DNA from: Gemmatimonadota bacterium
GTDB taxonomy: Bacteria > Gemmatimonadota > Gemmatimonadetes > Longimicrobiales > Longimicrobiaceae
DNA: 38,899 bases
NCBI GenBank assembly: GCA_028287185.1
Contig: JAQBQD010000191.1
Location: forward strand, 1-38,899
Direction: 5' to 3'
In this document: positions 25,146-33,477 of the stretch, one piece after another
Numbering within the stretch: position 1 is the stretch's first letter
Layout: each line of letters opens with the position of its first letter
Made by a program: the position numbers and the translations under genes
Notes under the pieces: model-generated
Databases searched by the model: none
Told to the model about the DNA's origin: nothing
The model's input: the letters and a program-made list of their open reading frames with translations, nothing else

Positions 25146-25727
25146 TTATGCAGACTTCAAAGGCCCGGCGACCGTGTAAGCGCTGAGGATGATGCCGGAC
25201 GGCATGGCTTTCGTGCTGACGAGATCGAATGAGCGTGCCGGGGTTCCCTCCGCAAAGAAGCGCTTCCCCGTGCCCAGCACGACCGGATAGACGACCAACA
25301 GGACCTCATCCGCAAGCCCGTGTTCCAGCAGCGTCGAGGTCAGCGTGGAGCTGCCCCAGAGGATGAGGTCCGGGCCGTCCTGCGACTTGATCCGGCGAAT
25401 GCCCTCGACGATGTCCGGTCCAAGGGCCTCGAACGGACCCCATTCAAGACTCTCCGGACGGTGGGTCGCGACATATTTCGTTGCCGCATTGAGGCCGTCC
25501 GCCATCGGACCGCTCGGCGCCTTCGGCCAGAAGCCCGACCAGTTGTCGTAGGTGCGACGGCCAAGCAGCAGGTCGAAGCGCCCGCCATGCGCGGCGAGGA
25601 TCGCATCCCGGCCGGCGGGGGTCCGATACGGCGCGGTCCAGTCGCCGGAGGGGACATCGCCGTCATCGGCGGAGTGCTGGATCACGCCGTCAAGCGAGAT
25701 GTGTTCGATGATCTTGAGCTTTCTCAT
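25146..25727 (-). CDS. Dihydrofolate reductase-family (RibD C-terminal-like) protein
   Basis: 193 aa. The start MRKLKIIEHISLDGVI and the later FDLLLGRRTYDNWSGFWP, LILWGSSTLTSTLLEHGLADE and VVLGTGKRFF are the hallmarks of the RibD_C/DHFR-like family (YyaP/YwjB type). These are small NADPH-binding reductases of mostly unknown substrate and are not housekeeping folA. It is cytoplasmic, with no signal peptide. It is the last gene of a three-gene run, 37 bp after the SRPBCC gene, and its 3' end adjoins the transposase relic. Such reductases often sit beside SRPBCC and ArsR-like genes in accessory operons, so a role in modifying a small molecule or drug is possible but unproven. Length is normal for the family and no defect is seen. 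Confidence 0.88.
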   Translation of the reverse strand: MRKLKIIEHISLDGVIQHSADDGDVPSGDWTAPYRTPAGRDAILAAHGGRFDLLLGRRTYDNWSGFWPKAPSGPMADGLNAATKYVATHRPESLEWGPFEALGPDIVEGIRRIKSQDGPDLILWGSSTLTSTLLEHGLADEVLLVVYPVVLGTGKRFFAEGTPARSFDLVSTKAMPSGIILSAYTVAGPLKSA

Positions 25728-25764
25728 TTGAGCGTCCGTGTTCTGGGGTTTTCGGTCTCACCTC

Positions 25765-26592
25765 TCATTCGCTCTTGCTCAGCTCCGCCGACACCGGGAA
25801 GCGGTCCTGGAGCCACGCTTGCCACACCGGAGTCTCCCGGGCGACGGTTTCGGCCGCCTGATCGCCGTAGAGGTAGAAGTTCATCGCCACCATGCTCTGG
25901 CCACCGGGGTAGGTCATGGCGCCCAGGGCGGCGATGCCTGGCCCCGGCTTGTCGAGCCTCAGCAGGGCGTCGTACGGATCCTCGGTGACATACTCCACCA
26001 CGCCGCTGAGGGGTGCGACACCCGCGGGCGTCGTCCAGTGCTGCCCCACGCTCACGCCTTTCACTCCCAGCGCCGAGGTCAGCGTTTCCCATGACTCGGC
26101 CTCCGTACACGCGACGGGAGTCATCACCTGCATGATCGCGGACCGTTCGCCGCGAAAGTGCGTGAGATAGAGCCGCAGGGTGCGGAGAAAAGCAGGCCAC
26201 GCGGATGCGGTGCCTTCGAGCTGGTCGTCCCAATCGTCCGTGCTGGCGAAGAGACTGTGGACGATGCGGACGATGCAGATGCCTCCCTCGCGCGCTTCAA
26301 CGCTCCACTCGCTCGCCATGGGTGGCGAGCCAGGCATCCAGCACTCGGACTCATTGGCGAACATCCGGGGGGCATCCCAGGCCGTCACCACGGAGCGTGC
26401 CTCCATCCCCGGACCGAAGCTCACGGTCACTGCGACGGGCTTCCCGTCGCGCCCCTCGAACTCCGTCGGCACGAACCAGGAAGAGATACCCGGCCCGGTG
26501 GCGATGGCCTGCCAGACTTCCTCCGGCGTGCCGGGGACCTCGATTTCGACCTGGACGGAACGGCGTCCGTTGGCTTCTTGCTTCACGCTCAT
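25765..26592 (-). CDS. SRPBCC (AHSA1/START-like) domain protein
   Basis: 275 aa. It opens with VQVEIEVPGTPEEVWQAIATG and SSWFVP, the usual start of AHSA1-type SRPBCC domains, which form a hydrophobic ligand-binding cavity. About 140 residues is normal for one domain. The second half (from about residue 140) contains a further alpha/beta segment (YPGGQSMVAMNFYLYG) and may be a second, diverged SRPBCC copy. No signal peptide or membrane segment is seen. Its ATG overlaps the TGA of the upstream regulator by 4 bp (ATGA), so the two are translationally coupled. The ligand is unknown. The pairing of an ArsR-like regulator with an SRPBCC protein is a recurrent arrangement in bacteria. Confidence 0.88.
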   Translation of the reverse strand: MSVKQEANGRRSVQVEIEVPGTPEEVWQAIATGPGISSWFVPTEFEGRDGKPVAVTVSFGPGMEARSVVTAWDAPRMFANESECWMPGSPPMASEWSVEAREGGICIVRIVHSLFASTDDWDDQLEGTASAWPAFLRTLRLYLTHFRGERSAIMQVMTPVACTEAESWETLTSALGVKGVSVGQHWTTPAGVAPLSGVVEYVTEDPYDALLRLDKPGPGIAALGAMTYPGGQSMVAMNFYLYGDQAAETVARETPVWQAWLQDRFPVSAELSKSE

Positions 26593-27191
26593 GCTGGCTC
26601 CTGGGGTTCAGATTTCTGCGGTAGGGGGTGGGCCACGACCACCAGGCGGTGCGCGCGGCCTCCGGGGGCGGATTCATCGTGATATTTCGAAACGAGACCC
26701 GCGATGGCTTCGGTGAGCTCGTGGCTGAAAGCCGCCCGGTCCGTCGCCGACCGGAAGCGAACCTCGGTATCCACCGCCAGCGTCGCCAGGCGTTTGCCCG
26801 ACTCGTTCGCACGACGAACCAGGTCGCCCACTTCGCGGATCACCCGAGCGCCCAGGGCGATGAGATAGCTCGCGGACAGCCGATCGACTTCCCGGTTGGG
26901 ATCCACGGCAATCGGGCCCAGGGCGCTCGGCGAAACGACGTAGGAAGCGGCCGTCGCGACGAGCAGCCGTTCCGTCAGCCCACCCCACTTGCGTTCCTCG
27001 GCCAGACGCACCAGCCCGTGCGCCTCCAGCATGTGCAGGTGATAGTTGACCTTCTGCCGAGCCAGGCCGACCCGCGTAGCCAACGTCGCCGCCGAGGCGG
27101 GCGCGGCCAGCTCGGAGAGGAGTCGGCTTCGCGTCGGCTCCAGGGCCACCGTCGCCGCCGCCGGATCATCGATGACTTGGATGTCGAGCAT
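26589..27191 (-). CDS. ArsR-like winged-helix transcriptional regulator
   Basis: 200 aa from ATG 27191 (MLDIQVIDDP). A longer upstream frame to 27479 was rejected because it runs through the promoter and through integrase debris. Residues about 18-75 form a winged helix-turn-helix: PTRSRLLSELAAPASAATLA, then TRVGLARQKVNYHLHMLEAHG (recognition helix) and GLVRLAEERKWG (wing). The C-terminal half is helical and may bind an effector or dimerise; no cysteine metal site is visible. It is the first gene of an operon with the SRPBCC and DHFR-like genes. A perfect 7-bp inverted repeat overlaps its promoter, so autoregulation is likely. No Shine-Dalgarno is seen before the ATG, consistent with a leaderless transcript. 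Confidence 0.88.
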   Translation of the reverse strand: MLDIQVIDDPAAATVALEPTRSRLLSELAAPASAATLATRVGLARQKVNYHLHMLEAHGLVRLAEERKWGGLTERLLVATAASYVVSPSALGPIAVDPNREVDRLSASYLIALGARVIREVGDLVRRANESGKRLATLAVDTEVRFRSATDRAAFSHELTEAIAGLVSKYHDESAPGGRAHRLVVVAHPLPQKSEPQEPA

Positions 27192-27197
27192 GAGGAG

Positions 27198-27226
27198 AGG
27201 ATACCTTTGACAACTTTTATTGTCAA
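27198..27226 (-). promoter_or_regulatory. Sigma-70-like promoter overlapped by an inverted-repeat operator
   Basis: On the minus strand TTGACA (27226-27221) is followed after 17 bp by TATCCT (27203-27198). The -10 ends 6 bp before the regulator's ATG, so transcription should begin at or next to the A of the start codon (leaderless). TTGACAA at 27207-27213 and TTGTCAA at 27220-27226 form a perfect 7-bp inverted repeat with a 6-bp spacer covering the -35 and spacer. This is a natural operator for the winged-helix protein encoded downstream. Confidence 0.7.
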
Positions 27227-27494
27227 TGGTGATCCAAGGTCTTTTCGTGGCATTCCGACGGAGGCTCCGACCGTCGTCGCCCAAAGGCAGAGTCCAGCGC
27301 GGGACGGGAGGTGGAATGTCCGCGCCTGCCCTGGGGAAGTCGTAAGGCCGTCGGCAGCGACGGCCCGCAGGACTTCGGGCCGGTCGCACTGACTCTGGAC
27401 TCCAGCGGCGCGTACTCCTTATCCCGCTTCGGCAGCAGCGGCGTTCGCATTGTCCGGCGTGAGCACGCTCAACGCCCACGGAAGGTCGGTCACT

Positions 27495-27769
27495 CTCTCG
27501 CGAGTGTCCTCAGCATTCCGAAACGCGGGGCCGCGGTGCGGGGGCCCTCGGCGAGAGGGTGTACCAGGATCCCGGTCGGGTTGGCCTCCTTCGCTTCCTC
27601 CAGCTCCTCCAGTTTCCGGGCCGTAGCGCCCTCGTTGCGTCGGACGTGGCGGCGGACGATCCCGGGGCCCTCAGAGCCTCCCGGCGGCCCTCCTACAGGG
27701 CGTAGTCGCGGAAGTCGGCGTATGCGCGGCCGTTCCTCAGTAGATCCGTTGCATTCGTGGACCTGGCAT
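27495..27769 (-). pseudogene. 5' remnant of a tyrosine integrase (copy 1, heavily decayed)
   Basis: It begins at ATG 27769 and matches the N-terminus of the integrase pseudogene near 36.2 kb: after a one-base loss that creates TGA, the shared residues RNGRAYADFRDYAL appear, then a TAG and further shifts, then KLEELEEAKEANPTGI, parallel to RLDELEEAKAAYPTRI in the other copy. No catalytic-domain sequence is present. It lies beside the left copy of the att-like repeat exactly as the other integrase lies beside the right copy. The stretch from about 27230 to 27495 holds no recognisable gene and may be further debris. Confidence 0.7.
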
Positions 27770-27780
27770 CAAGCTGCGCA

Positions 27781-28075
27781 GTCCGGAGGTAACAACCATC
27801 GTTTGTTTCCCCGGTTTGTTACCGGCAGCGAAGATCGGTTCCGTAAGCAAAGCGCGCCCACGCCGAAACTGCCGGCTGGGCGCGCTGCGCGTAATTCCGG
27901 AAGTATATGGAGCGTGCCGGGATCGAACCGGCGACCTTCCGCTTGCAAAGCGGTGACAGCACGCGGTTTCACGCGACCCAGTGAGATGTAACCTAGCATT
28001 TTTCTACGGGATTTTTCCAGGCACGCGACGCTGGGCGACTGTACGTTACCGGTTTGTTACCCGGGTTGTTACTGG
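27781..28075. repeat. Att-like direct repeat, left copy
   Basis: About 295 bp, closely matching 36213-36521 in the same orientation. It contains GTAAC at 27789-27793, TTTGTTACC near 27815, the tRNA-Ala-like segment at 27908-27979, a degraded CCTAG hairpin near 27992-28006, and GTTAC motifs starting at 28045, 28056 and 28068. A stretch of about 58 bp from 27908 is identical to the other copy, with divergence to either side. Its place beside an integrase 5' end and its bracketing of the efflux operon suggest an attachment-site remnant with integrase or excisionase arm sites. Confidence 0.7.
27908..27979 (-). tRNA. tRNA-Ala(UGC)-like sequence with degenerate 5' half, left copy
   Basis: The 3' part is a good tRNA: anticodon arm CCGC-TTTGCAA-GCGG (anticodon UGC), T-arm GCCGG-TTCGATC-CCGGC, acceptor ACGCTCC and discriminator A. 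The 72-nt length is right, but the 5' acceptor strand GGGTCGC pairs poorly, the D-arm is weak and the GG of the D-loop is missing. It may be a pseudo-tRNA or a 3' tRNA segment kept as an integration site. It is probably not a functional tRNA. Confidence 0.4.
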
Positions 28076-28425
28076 CTACGCGGAAAGGTACGCGCGGCAA
28101 GTGACGAATTCTGCGGCTCGCTTGGGTTAGCCAGTTCCGCAACTCGGCAGACGACGAACCGCCCAGGCCGAAAGTGACCGCCCCCAATCACCAGTCGAGC
28201 CCGGTCCGGCCCCGCCACGTCCGCACGGTCTAGGAGGCGCTCCACCTCGCGAGGTGTCGAGAAACGGAAGTGCGCACTCTGGAATCGGGACGGCCAAGGG
28301 GCCTGGCGAGGTCGCTCGTGCCACCGTGATCCGGAGCCGTGGGTCGCCGCTACGGTCGGGAATGCGCCGGCGGCCGCAAGCCAAGAACGCTGCCGCGGCC
28401 ACGCCGGACCCAGCCAACGCTTCAC
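28069..28425 (-). CDS. Doubtful ORF downstream of the Met-rich lipoprotein
   Basis: A frame starts at GTG 28425, overlapping the lipoprotein stop (ATGTGA), and encodes 118 aa starting MKRWLGPAW and ending at a TAA that lies inside a GTTAC arm motif of the att-like repeat. The middle reads more naturally with a shift: a second frame gives a lipobox-like AAAAFLAC then RRIPDRSGDPRLRITVARAT, while the first frame gives EVERLLDRADVAGPDRARLV. It may be a frameshifted secreted or lipoprotein gene truncated by element integration. I do not recognise a family. Confidence 0.25.
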   Translation of the reverse strand: MKRWLGPAWPRQRSWLAAAGAFPTVAATHGSGSRWHERPRQAPWPSRFQSAHFRFSTPREVERLLDRADVAGPDRARLVIGGGHFRPGRFVVCRVAELANPSEPQNSSLAARTFPRSQ

Positions 28426-28895
28426 ATCTTCATCCCCCCGCTCATACGACGGTGCATCTCCATCAACCGTTCGAGCCGCGCTTGGTGCGCGGGCATGAAG
28501 CCCTTCAGCTCGGCGGAGTCCATCTCCGGCATCCGCACCAGGTCCTGCCGCAGTGAGTCGGCGGTGGCGTCCCAGGCGGCGTCGCCCTTCATGTCCATCT
28601 CCCGCATCTCGCGTCCCATCGAGGCGAGCATGTTGGCGGTCATCTGCCGGTGCGCCGGCAGCATCGCCCGCATGCTGTCGCCGCTCGCGCCCCGAATCGC
28701 CTGCAAATGCGCCTGCATCTCTTCCATGCCCGTACTGGACTGCATCGGCATGGATGCCGTCTGGCCGGCCGAGGGTGACGCCGAGGTCGCCGCGCCGGTC
28801 GTCGACGTAGACTCGGGAGCGGCATCCCGCTTCGGCTCCGCAGACCCGCAGGCGGCGACCAGCGCGAGGGTAGGAAGCACGAGGATCGTTCGCAT
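28422..28895 (-). CDS. Met-rich lipoprotein of the metal-efflux operon
   Basis: 157 aa from ATG 28895, with GGGAGA upstream; an upstream start at 28997 was rejected because it lies inside the pump gene and bypasses the signal sequence. The N-terminus MRTILVLPTLALVAACGSAE is a lipoprotein signal peptide with lipobox VAAC and a small-residue-rich linker. The mature part is helical and rich in Met and His (MPMQ, MEEMQAH, MREMDMKGD, LMEMHRRMSGGMKM). Thioether-rich surfaces of this kind bind Cu(I) or Ag(I) in periplasmic copper proteins; binding here is inferred. It starts 13 bp after the pump's stop, so it belongs to the same operon. It has no clear CusF fold and I cannot assign a named family. 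Confidence 0.8.
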   Translation of the reverse strand: MRTILVLPTLALVAACGSAEPKRDAAPESTSTTGAATSASPSAGQTASMPMQSSTGMEEMQAHLQAIRGASGDSMRAMLPAHRQMTANMLASMGREMREMDMKGDAAWDATADSLRQDLVRMPEMDSAELKGFMPAHQARLERLMEMHRRMSGGMKM

Positions 28896-28908
28896 GATGT
28901 TCTCTCCC

Positions 28909-31900
28909 TCAGGTGTGGATGATGGCGGCTGGCGTCTCTGCCCGCTGCCGCATTGGTTCAGGAGCGCGCGTAGGTCTCCCGGGCTCTTTCGACCCACCGG
29001 CCGATAGCAACGACTCCTCCTGTCGCAGCACCGACCGCTCCTTCCAGAGCGAGTAGATCGCGGGAATCACGAGCAGCGTGAGCAGCGTGCTGCTCACCAT
29101 TCCGCCCACCATGGGCGCGGCGATGCGCTTCATCACGTCGGCGCCGGTTCCATGGCTCCACAGGATGGGCAGCAGCCCGGCAATGATGGCGGTGACGGTC
29201 ATCATCTTCGGACGCACGCGCTCCACCGCCCCGTAGGCGACCGCTCCGTCCACGCCCGCTCGGCCCCGGACCTCACCGCGTGCGGCATGATCGCGGTAGG
29301 CGTGGTCCAGGTACAGCAGCATCACCACCCCGGTCTCCGCCGCGACGCCGGCCAGCGCGATGAAGCCGATGCCCGTCGCCACGCTGGTGCTGTAGCCCAG
29401 CAGCCACATCAGCCACACTCCGCCCACCAGCGCGAACGGCAGCGAGAGCATCACGATCAGGCTCTCGGCCAGGCTGCCGAACTGGAAGTAGAGAAGCAGA
29501 AGGATGATGGTGAGCGTGATGGGCACCACCACGCGCAGGCGGCGTCCGGCGCGCTCCATCGCCTCGTACTGGCCCGACCACTCCAGCCGGTACCCCGGCG
29601 GCAGCGTGAGGCGGCTCTCCAGCAGCGTCTTCGCCTCGGCGACGTAGCTGCCCACGTCGCGGCCCCGCACGTCCACGTAGACGATGTTGTTCAGGTACGC
29701 GTTCTCGGATTTGATGAGCGTGGAGCCGGGCACGATCGCGATGCGGGCGAGCTGTCCGAGCGGCACCTGCGCCCCCGCGGGCGTGGCGACCAGCGTGGCC
29801 GCGATCTTCTCCGGGCTGTCGCGCAGCTCCCGCGGGTAGCGGACGAGCACGCCATAGCGCTCACGGCCCTCGATGACCTGCCCGGCGTCCTCGCCACCCA
29901 CCGCGGCCATGAGCGCCATCTGCACGTCGTCGGTGCTCATCCCGTAGCGCGCCGCCGCCGGCCGGTCCACGTCAACGTCCAGGTAGCGTCCGCCCACCGC
30001 GCGCTCGGCGAAGACGCTGTTCGTGCCGCGCACCGCCGGCAGCAGACCCTCGATCTGCTTCCCGATGCGATCGAGCGTGGCCAGGTCCGGACCGAAGATC
30101 TTGATCCCCACAGGCGTCTTGATCCCCGTGGCCAGCATGTCGAGCCGGTTCTTGATGGGCATGGACCACATGTTGGCTACGCCCGGCGTCCGCACCGTGC
30201 TGTTCAGCTCGGACACAATGGAATCGTAGTCGACTCCCTTCCGCCACTCGTCCTCGGGCTTCAGGATGGCGAGGGTCTCGATCATCGACATCGGCGCCAT
30301 GTCGGTCGCCGTCTCGGCGCGGCCGATCTTGCCGAGGACCGTCTGCACCTCGGGCACGCGGGCGATGGCCGCGTCGCGCTGTACGAGCACCCGGCGCGCC
30401 TGCTCGGTGCCGATGCCGGGGAAGAGGGACGGCATGTCCATCACGCTGCCCTCGTTCAGCGGCGGCATGAACTCGCTCCCCAGCCGCGACCACGGCAGGA
30501 TCGTGAGCGCCAGCACCCCCCCCGCGGCACCCACCACGGGCCAGCGATGGCGCAGCACGAACCGGATCAGCGGACGGTACGCACGAATCAGTGTCCGGTT
30601 CACGGGGTTGGCCGTCTCGGGCTTCACACCGCGGCGGACGAAGACGCTCATCAGCACCGGCACCAGGGTGATCGAGAGCAGGGCCGCCGCCGCCATCGAG
30701 AGCGTCTTGGTCCACGCCAGCGGCTTGAACAGCCGGCCTTCCTGCGCCTCCAGCGCGAAGACGGGGATGAACGAGAGGGTGATGATGAGCAGCGAGGTGA
30801 AGAGCGCGGGGCCGACCTCCTTGGCTGCCTCCACCACCAGCTCGGGGTGCGACAGCGGCCGCCCATCCCGCTCGTTGCGCTCCATGTGCTTGTGAAGGTT
30901 CTCCACCATGACGATGGCCGCGTCGATCATGGCGCCGATGGCGATGGCGATCCCACCCAGGCTCATGATGTTGGCGTCCAGCCCCAGCAGGCGCATGGCG
31001 ATGAACGCCATCAGGATGCCGATGGGCAGCGTCACGATGGCGACGAGCGCGCTGGAGGCGTGCAGCAGGAAGAGCAGCGTGACCGCGGCCACGATCAGCG
31101 ACTCCTCCAGCAGCTTCCCCTTGAGCGTCGAGATGGCGCGCTCGATCAGCCCGGAGCGGTCGTAGCCGTCCACGAAGACCACGCCGGGCGGGAGCGCCCG
31201 CTGGATCTCCGCCATCTTCGCCTTGACGCCGCGGATCACCGCCAGCGGGTTGCCTCCGTAGCGCATCACCACCCAACCGGTGACGATCTCGCCCCGCCCG
31301 TCCAGGTCCGCGATGCCGCGGCGGATCTCGGGGCCGACCTGCACCGTGGCCACGTCGCCCACCGTAACCGGCACGCCGCCGGGTCCGGCGCCGAGTGCGA
31401 CGGCGCGGATGTCCTCCGCCGAGCCGAAGCGGCCGCGCCCGCGGACCACGTACTCGGCGCCGCCCATCTCCAGCACCCGCCCGCCCACGTCCTGGTTGGA
31501 GGCGCGGACGGCGGCGGCCACCTTCTGGATGGGCACCCCGAAGGCCTGCAGCTTCGACGGTTCCACCTCCACCTGGTACTGCTTCTCGAAGCCGCCGAAC
31601 GAGGCGATCTCGGAGACGCCGGGCACCGCCGTGAGGGCGGGCCGCACCGTCCAGTCCTGCAGCCCGCGCAGCCGCGCCAGTCCCAGGCGCCCGCTGGTGT
31701 CGGCCAGCACGTACTGCATCACCCAGCCGACGCCGGTGGCGTCCGGACCCAGCATGGGCGTCGCGCCCTGCGGCAGCTTGGACTTCACCCCGTTCAGGTA
31801 CTCCAGCACACGGCTGCGGGCCCAGTACAGGTCCGTGCCGTCCTCGAAGACGACGTACACTGCCGACAGCCCGAACTGGCTCATCCCGCGCACGTACTTC

Positions 31901-32136
31901 GTGTGCGGGACCTTCAGCATCTCGGTTTCCAGCGTGTAGGTGACCTGGTCCTCCACCGTCTGCGGCGCCTGGCCGGGCCACTCCGTCATCACGATCACCT
32001 GCGCGTCGGACAGGTCCGGGATCGCGTCCACGGGGGTGTGCAGCATCGCCCACGTGCCGGCCACCACCAGCGCCAGCGTGGCGAGGAGCACCAGCAACCG
32101 GTGCCCTACCGACCACTCGATGACTCTCTTGAGCAT
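28909..32136 (-). CDS. cusA: CusA/CzcA-family heavy-metal RND efflux pump
   Basis: 1075 aa, the usual length for heavy-metal RND pumps of the inner membrane, which use proton flow to drive metal into the adaptor/outer-membrane channel. The N-terminus MLKRVIEWSVGHRLLVLLAT is transmembrane helix 1, followed by PVDAIPDLSDAQVIV and WPGQAPQTVEDQVTYTLE, the family signature. The TM4 motif GAMIDAAIVMVENLHKHMER (about 395-420) carries the proton-relay Asp. Metal specificity resembles E. coli CusA: methionines equivalent to its three-Met site are present in MAPMSMIETLA (about 617), NRLDMLATGIK (about 665) and AARYGMSTDDVQ (about 730), favouring Cu(I)/Ag(I) over Zn/Co/Cd. The gene starts 6 bp after the adaptor's stop and precedes the lipoprotein. 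No truncation is seen. Confidence 0.95.
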   Translation of the reverse strand: MLKRVIEWSVGHRLLVLLATLALVVAGTWAMLHTPVDAIPDLSDAQVIVMTEWPGQAPQTVEDQVTYTLETEMLKVPHTKYVRGMSQFGLSAVYVVFEDGTDLYWARSRVLEYLNGVKSKLPQGATPMLGPDATGVGWVMQYVLADTSGRLGLARLRGLQDWTVRPALTAVPGVSEIASFGGFEKQYQVEVEPSKLQAFGVPIQKVAAAVRASNQDVGGRVLEMGGAEYVVRGRGRFGSAEDIRAVALGAGPGGVPVTVGDVATVQVGPEIRRGIADLDGRGEIVTGWVVMRYGGNPLAVIRGVKAKMAEIQRALPPGVVFVDGYDRSGLIERAISTLKGKLLEESLIVAAVTLLFLLHASSALVAIVTLPIGILMAFIAMRLLGLDANIMSLGGIAIAIGAMIDAAIVMVENLHKHMERNERDGRPLSHPELVVEAAKEVGPALFTSLLIITLSFIPVFALEAQEGRLFKPLAWTKTLSMAAAALLSITLVPVLMSVFVRRGVKPETANPVNRTLIRAYRPLIRFVLRHRWPVVGAAGGVLALTILPWSRLGSEFMPPLNEGSVMDMPSLFPGIGTEQARRVLVQRDAAIARVPEVQTVLGKIGRAETATDMAPMSMIETLAILKPEDEWRKGVDYDSIVSELNSTVRTPGVANMWSMPIKNRLDMLATGIKTPVGIKIFGPDLATLDRIGKQIEGLLPAVRGTNSVFAERAVGGRYLDVDVDRPAAARYGMSTDDVQMALMAAVGGEDAGQVIEGRERYGVLVRYPRELRDSPEKIAATLVATPAGAQVPLGQLARIAIVPGSTLIKSENAYLNNIVYVDVRGRDVGSYVAEAKTLLESRLTLPPGYRLEWSGQYEAMERAGRRLRVVVPITLTIILLLLYFQFGSLAESLIVMLSLPFALVGGVWLMWLLGYSTSVATGIGFIALAGVAAETGVVMLLYLDHAYRDHAARGEVRGRAGVDGAVAYGAVERVRPKMMTVTAIIAGLLPILWSHGTGADVMKRIAAPMVGGMVSSTLLTLLVIPAIYSLWKERSVLRQEESLLSAGGSKEPGRPTRAPEPMRQRAETPAAIIHT

Positions 32137-32142
32137 GGCGGC

Positions 32143-33477
32143 CTACCTCGGCCGCGGAGGCGTGGACATGCCCGGCATCCCCCGCATGTCCGCGCCCCTG
32201 TCCTGCATCCCGCCCGGCGCGGCCGCCGGCTCCATCCCCGGCATGTCCTTCATCGCGCCCGGGGTGCCCATCCCGGCCATGCCGCGCATCACCTCGCCCA
32301 GGTTGCTCTCCGAGTCGAGGAGGAACTGCGCGGATGTGACGACGCGCTGCCCCGGCTCCACGCCGGACAGCACCTCGGCGTACTCGCCCGACACGCGGCC
32401 GACCTCGACCTCCTGCGGCTGGAGACGTCCGCCGCCCGCGTCCGTGAAGACGAGGCTCCGCTCCCCGGTACGCACCACGGCCGAGGCGGGCACGGTGAGG
32501 ACCGTGCGTCCTGGCGCGGAGAGGCGGACGGTCGCGTACATGCCCGGCTTCAGCCGCCCGTCCGGGTTGGGGAGGCGGATGCGGGCCTTGAGCGTGCGGG
32601 CTTCCGGCTGGAGGGTCGGGTAGACGTAGTCCACCACGCCCGGCAGCGGCCGGCCGGGGAAGGCGGATAGCTCGACAGATGCCATGGATCCCGGCCGCAC
32701 CGTGCCGGCGTCGGCTTCGCGCAGCGCCGCCTCCACCCACACGGTGGAGAGGTCGGCGATGGTGTAGAGCGGCGCCCCGGCCTGGACGGCCTGTCCGCGG
32801 AGGACCTTCTTCTCTACCACCACGCCGGACGCGGGCGAGTACAGCGTCGTCGTTCGTCGCGCGCGGCCGGTCCGCAGGACCTCGCGGATCTCGGCGTCGG
32901 AGACGTCCCACAGGCGCAGGCGGTCGCGCGCGGCGCCCACGAGGTCCGCCTGTCCGGCCGGGACGCCGGGGACGCTGCCCTGCCCCATCGTGGCCTGCAG
33001 TCGCGCGGCGACCAGCAGCTCCTGCTCGGCCGCCACTAGCTCCGGCGAGTAGATCTCCAGCAGCGGCTGCCCGCGGCGCACGGGCTGGCCGGTGAAGTCC
33101 ACGTACAGCCGCTCGACGTAGCCCCCGAACTTGGGCGCCATCTGCGCCTGCCGGCTCTCGTCGAACGCCACCACGCCCACGGTGCGCACCTCGTCGGAGA
33201 GCGTGCGTTGCTCCGCGCTGCCGAACGTGACCCCGAACTGCCGGACCTGCTCCGGGGTGAGGCGGACCTCCCCACCTGCGCCCATGTCCATCCCTGCCAT
33301 CCCCCCCGGCACCTGCCTCCCTGCGGAGTCCGGACGTGCCTGGCCGCGCGGACTGCTGTCCCGCCCGCGTCCAACGAGCACGACGGCCGTCCCGGCGGCC
33401 AGGAGCGCGACGGCGATCACGAGCAGGGCGCGACGCGCGCCCGGAGAGAGCCGCGTCCACCATCCCATGGCGCTCAT
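32143..33477 (-). CDS. cusB: CusB-like RND periplasmic adaptor with Met-rich ends
   Basis: 444 aa. The N-terminal anchor (ARRALLVIAVALLAAGTAVV) is followed by a Met-rich patch GGMAGMDMGAGGE. The core has the membrane-fusion-protein layout: barrel-sandwich half KFGGYVERLYVDFTGQPVRR (about 115-135), alpha-hairpin (SPELVAAEQELLVAARLQ), second half ASGVVVEKKVLRGQAVQAG, then beta-barrel and membrane-proximal domains. CusB binds Cu(I)/Ag(I) through methionines near its N-terminus, so the N-terminal patch fits that role. The last 55 residues add a second, repetitive Met tail (MAGMGTPGAM, MKDMPGM, MRGMPGM). Start ATG 33477 overlaps the TolC-family stop by 4 bp (coupled); ATG 33468 is an alternative. 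It bridges pump and outer-membrane channel. Confidence 0.94.
   Translation of the reverse strand: MSAMGWWTRLSPGARRALLVIAVALLAAGTAVVLVGRGRDSSPRGQARPDSAGRQVPGGMAGMDMGAGGEVRLTPEQVRQFGVTFGSAEQRTLSDEVRTVGVVAFDESRQAQMAPKFGGYVERLYVDFTGQPVRRGQPLLEIYSPELVAAEQELLVAARLQATMGQGSVPGVPAGQADLVGAARDRLRLWDVSDAEIREVLRTGRARRTTTLYSPASGVVVEKKVLRGQAVQAGAPLYTIADLSTVWVEAALREADAGTVRPGSMASVELSAFPGRPLPGVVDYVYPTLQPEARTLKARIRLPNPDGRLKPGMYATVRLSAPGRTVLTVPASAVVRTGERSLVFTDAGGGRLQPQEVEVGRVSGEYAEVLSGVEPGQRVVTSAQFLLDSESNLGEVMRGMAGMGTPGAMKDMPGMEPAAAPGGMQDRGADMRGMPGMSTPPRPR

Noticed and set aside
26589..27479. Longer 296-codon version of the winged-helix regulator
   Set aside because: The extra 96 residues would be translated from the promoter, the palindrome and debris; the ATG at 27191 begins right where the conserved protein starts.
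29972..33463. Minus-strand open frame of 1163 codons across the efflux genes
   Set aside because: It overlaps CusA and CusB in another frame, is rich in Arg/Gly/Ala and has no membrane segments; the CusA and CusB frames are clearly the coding ones.
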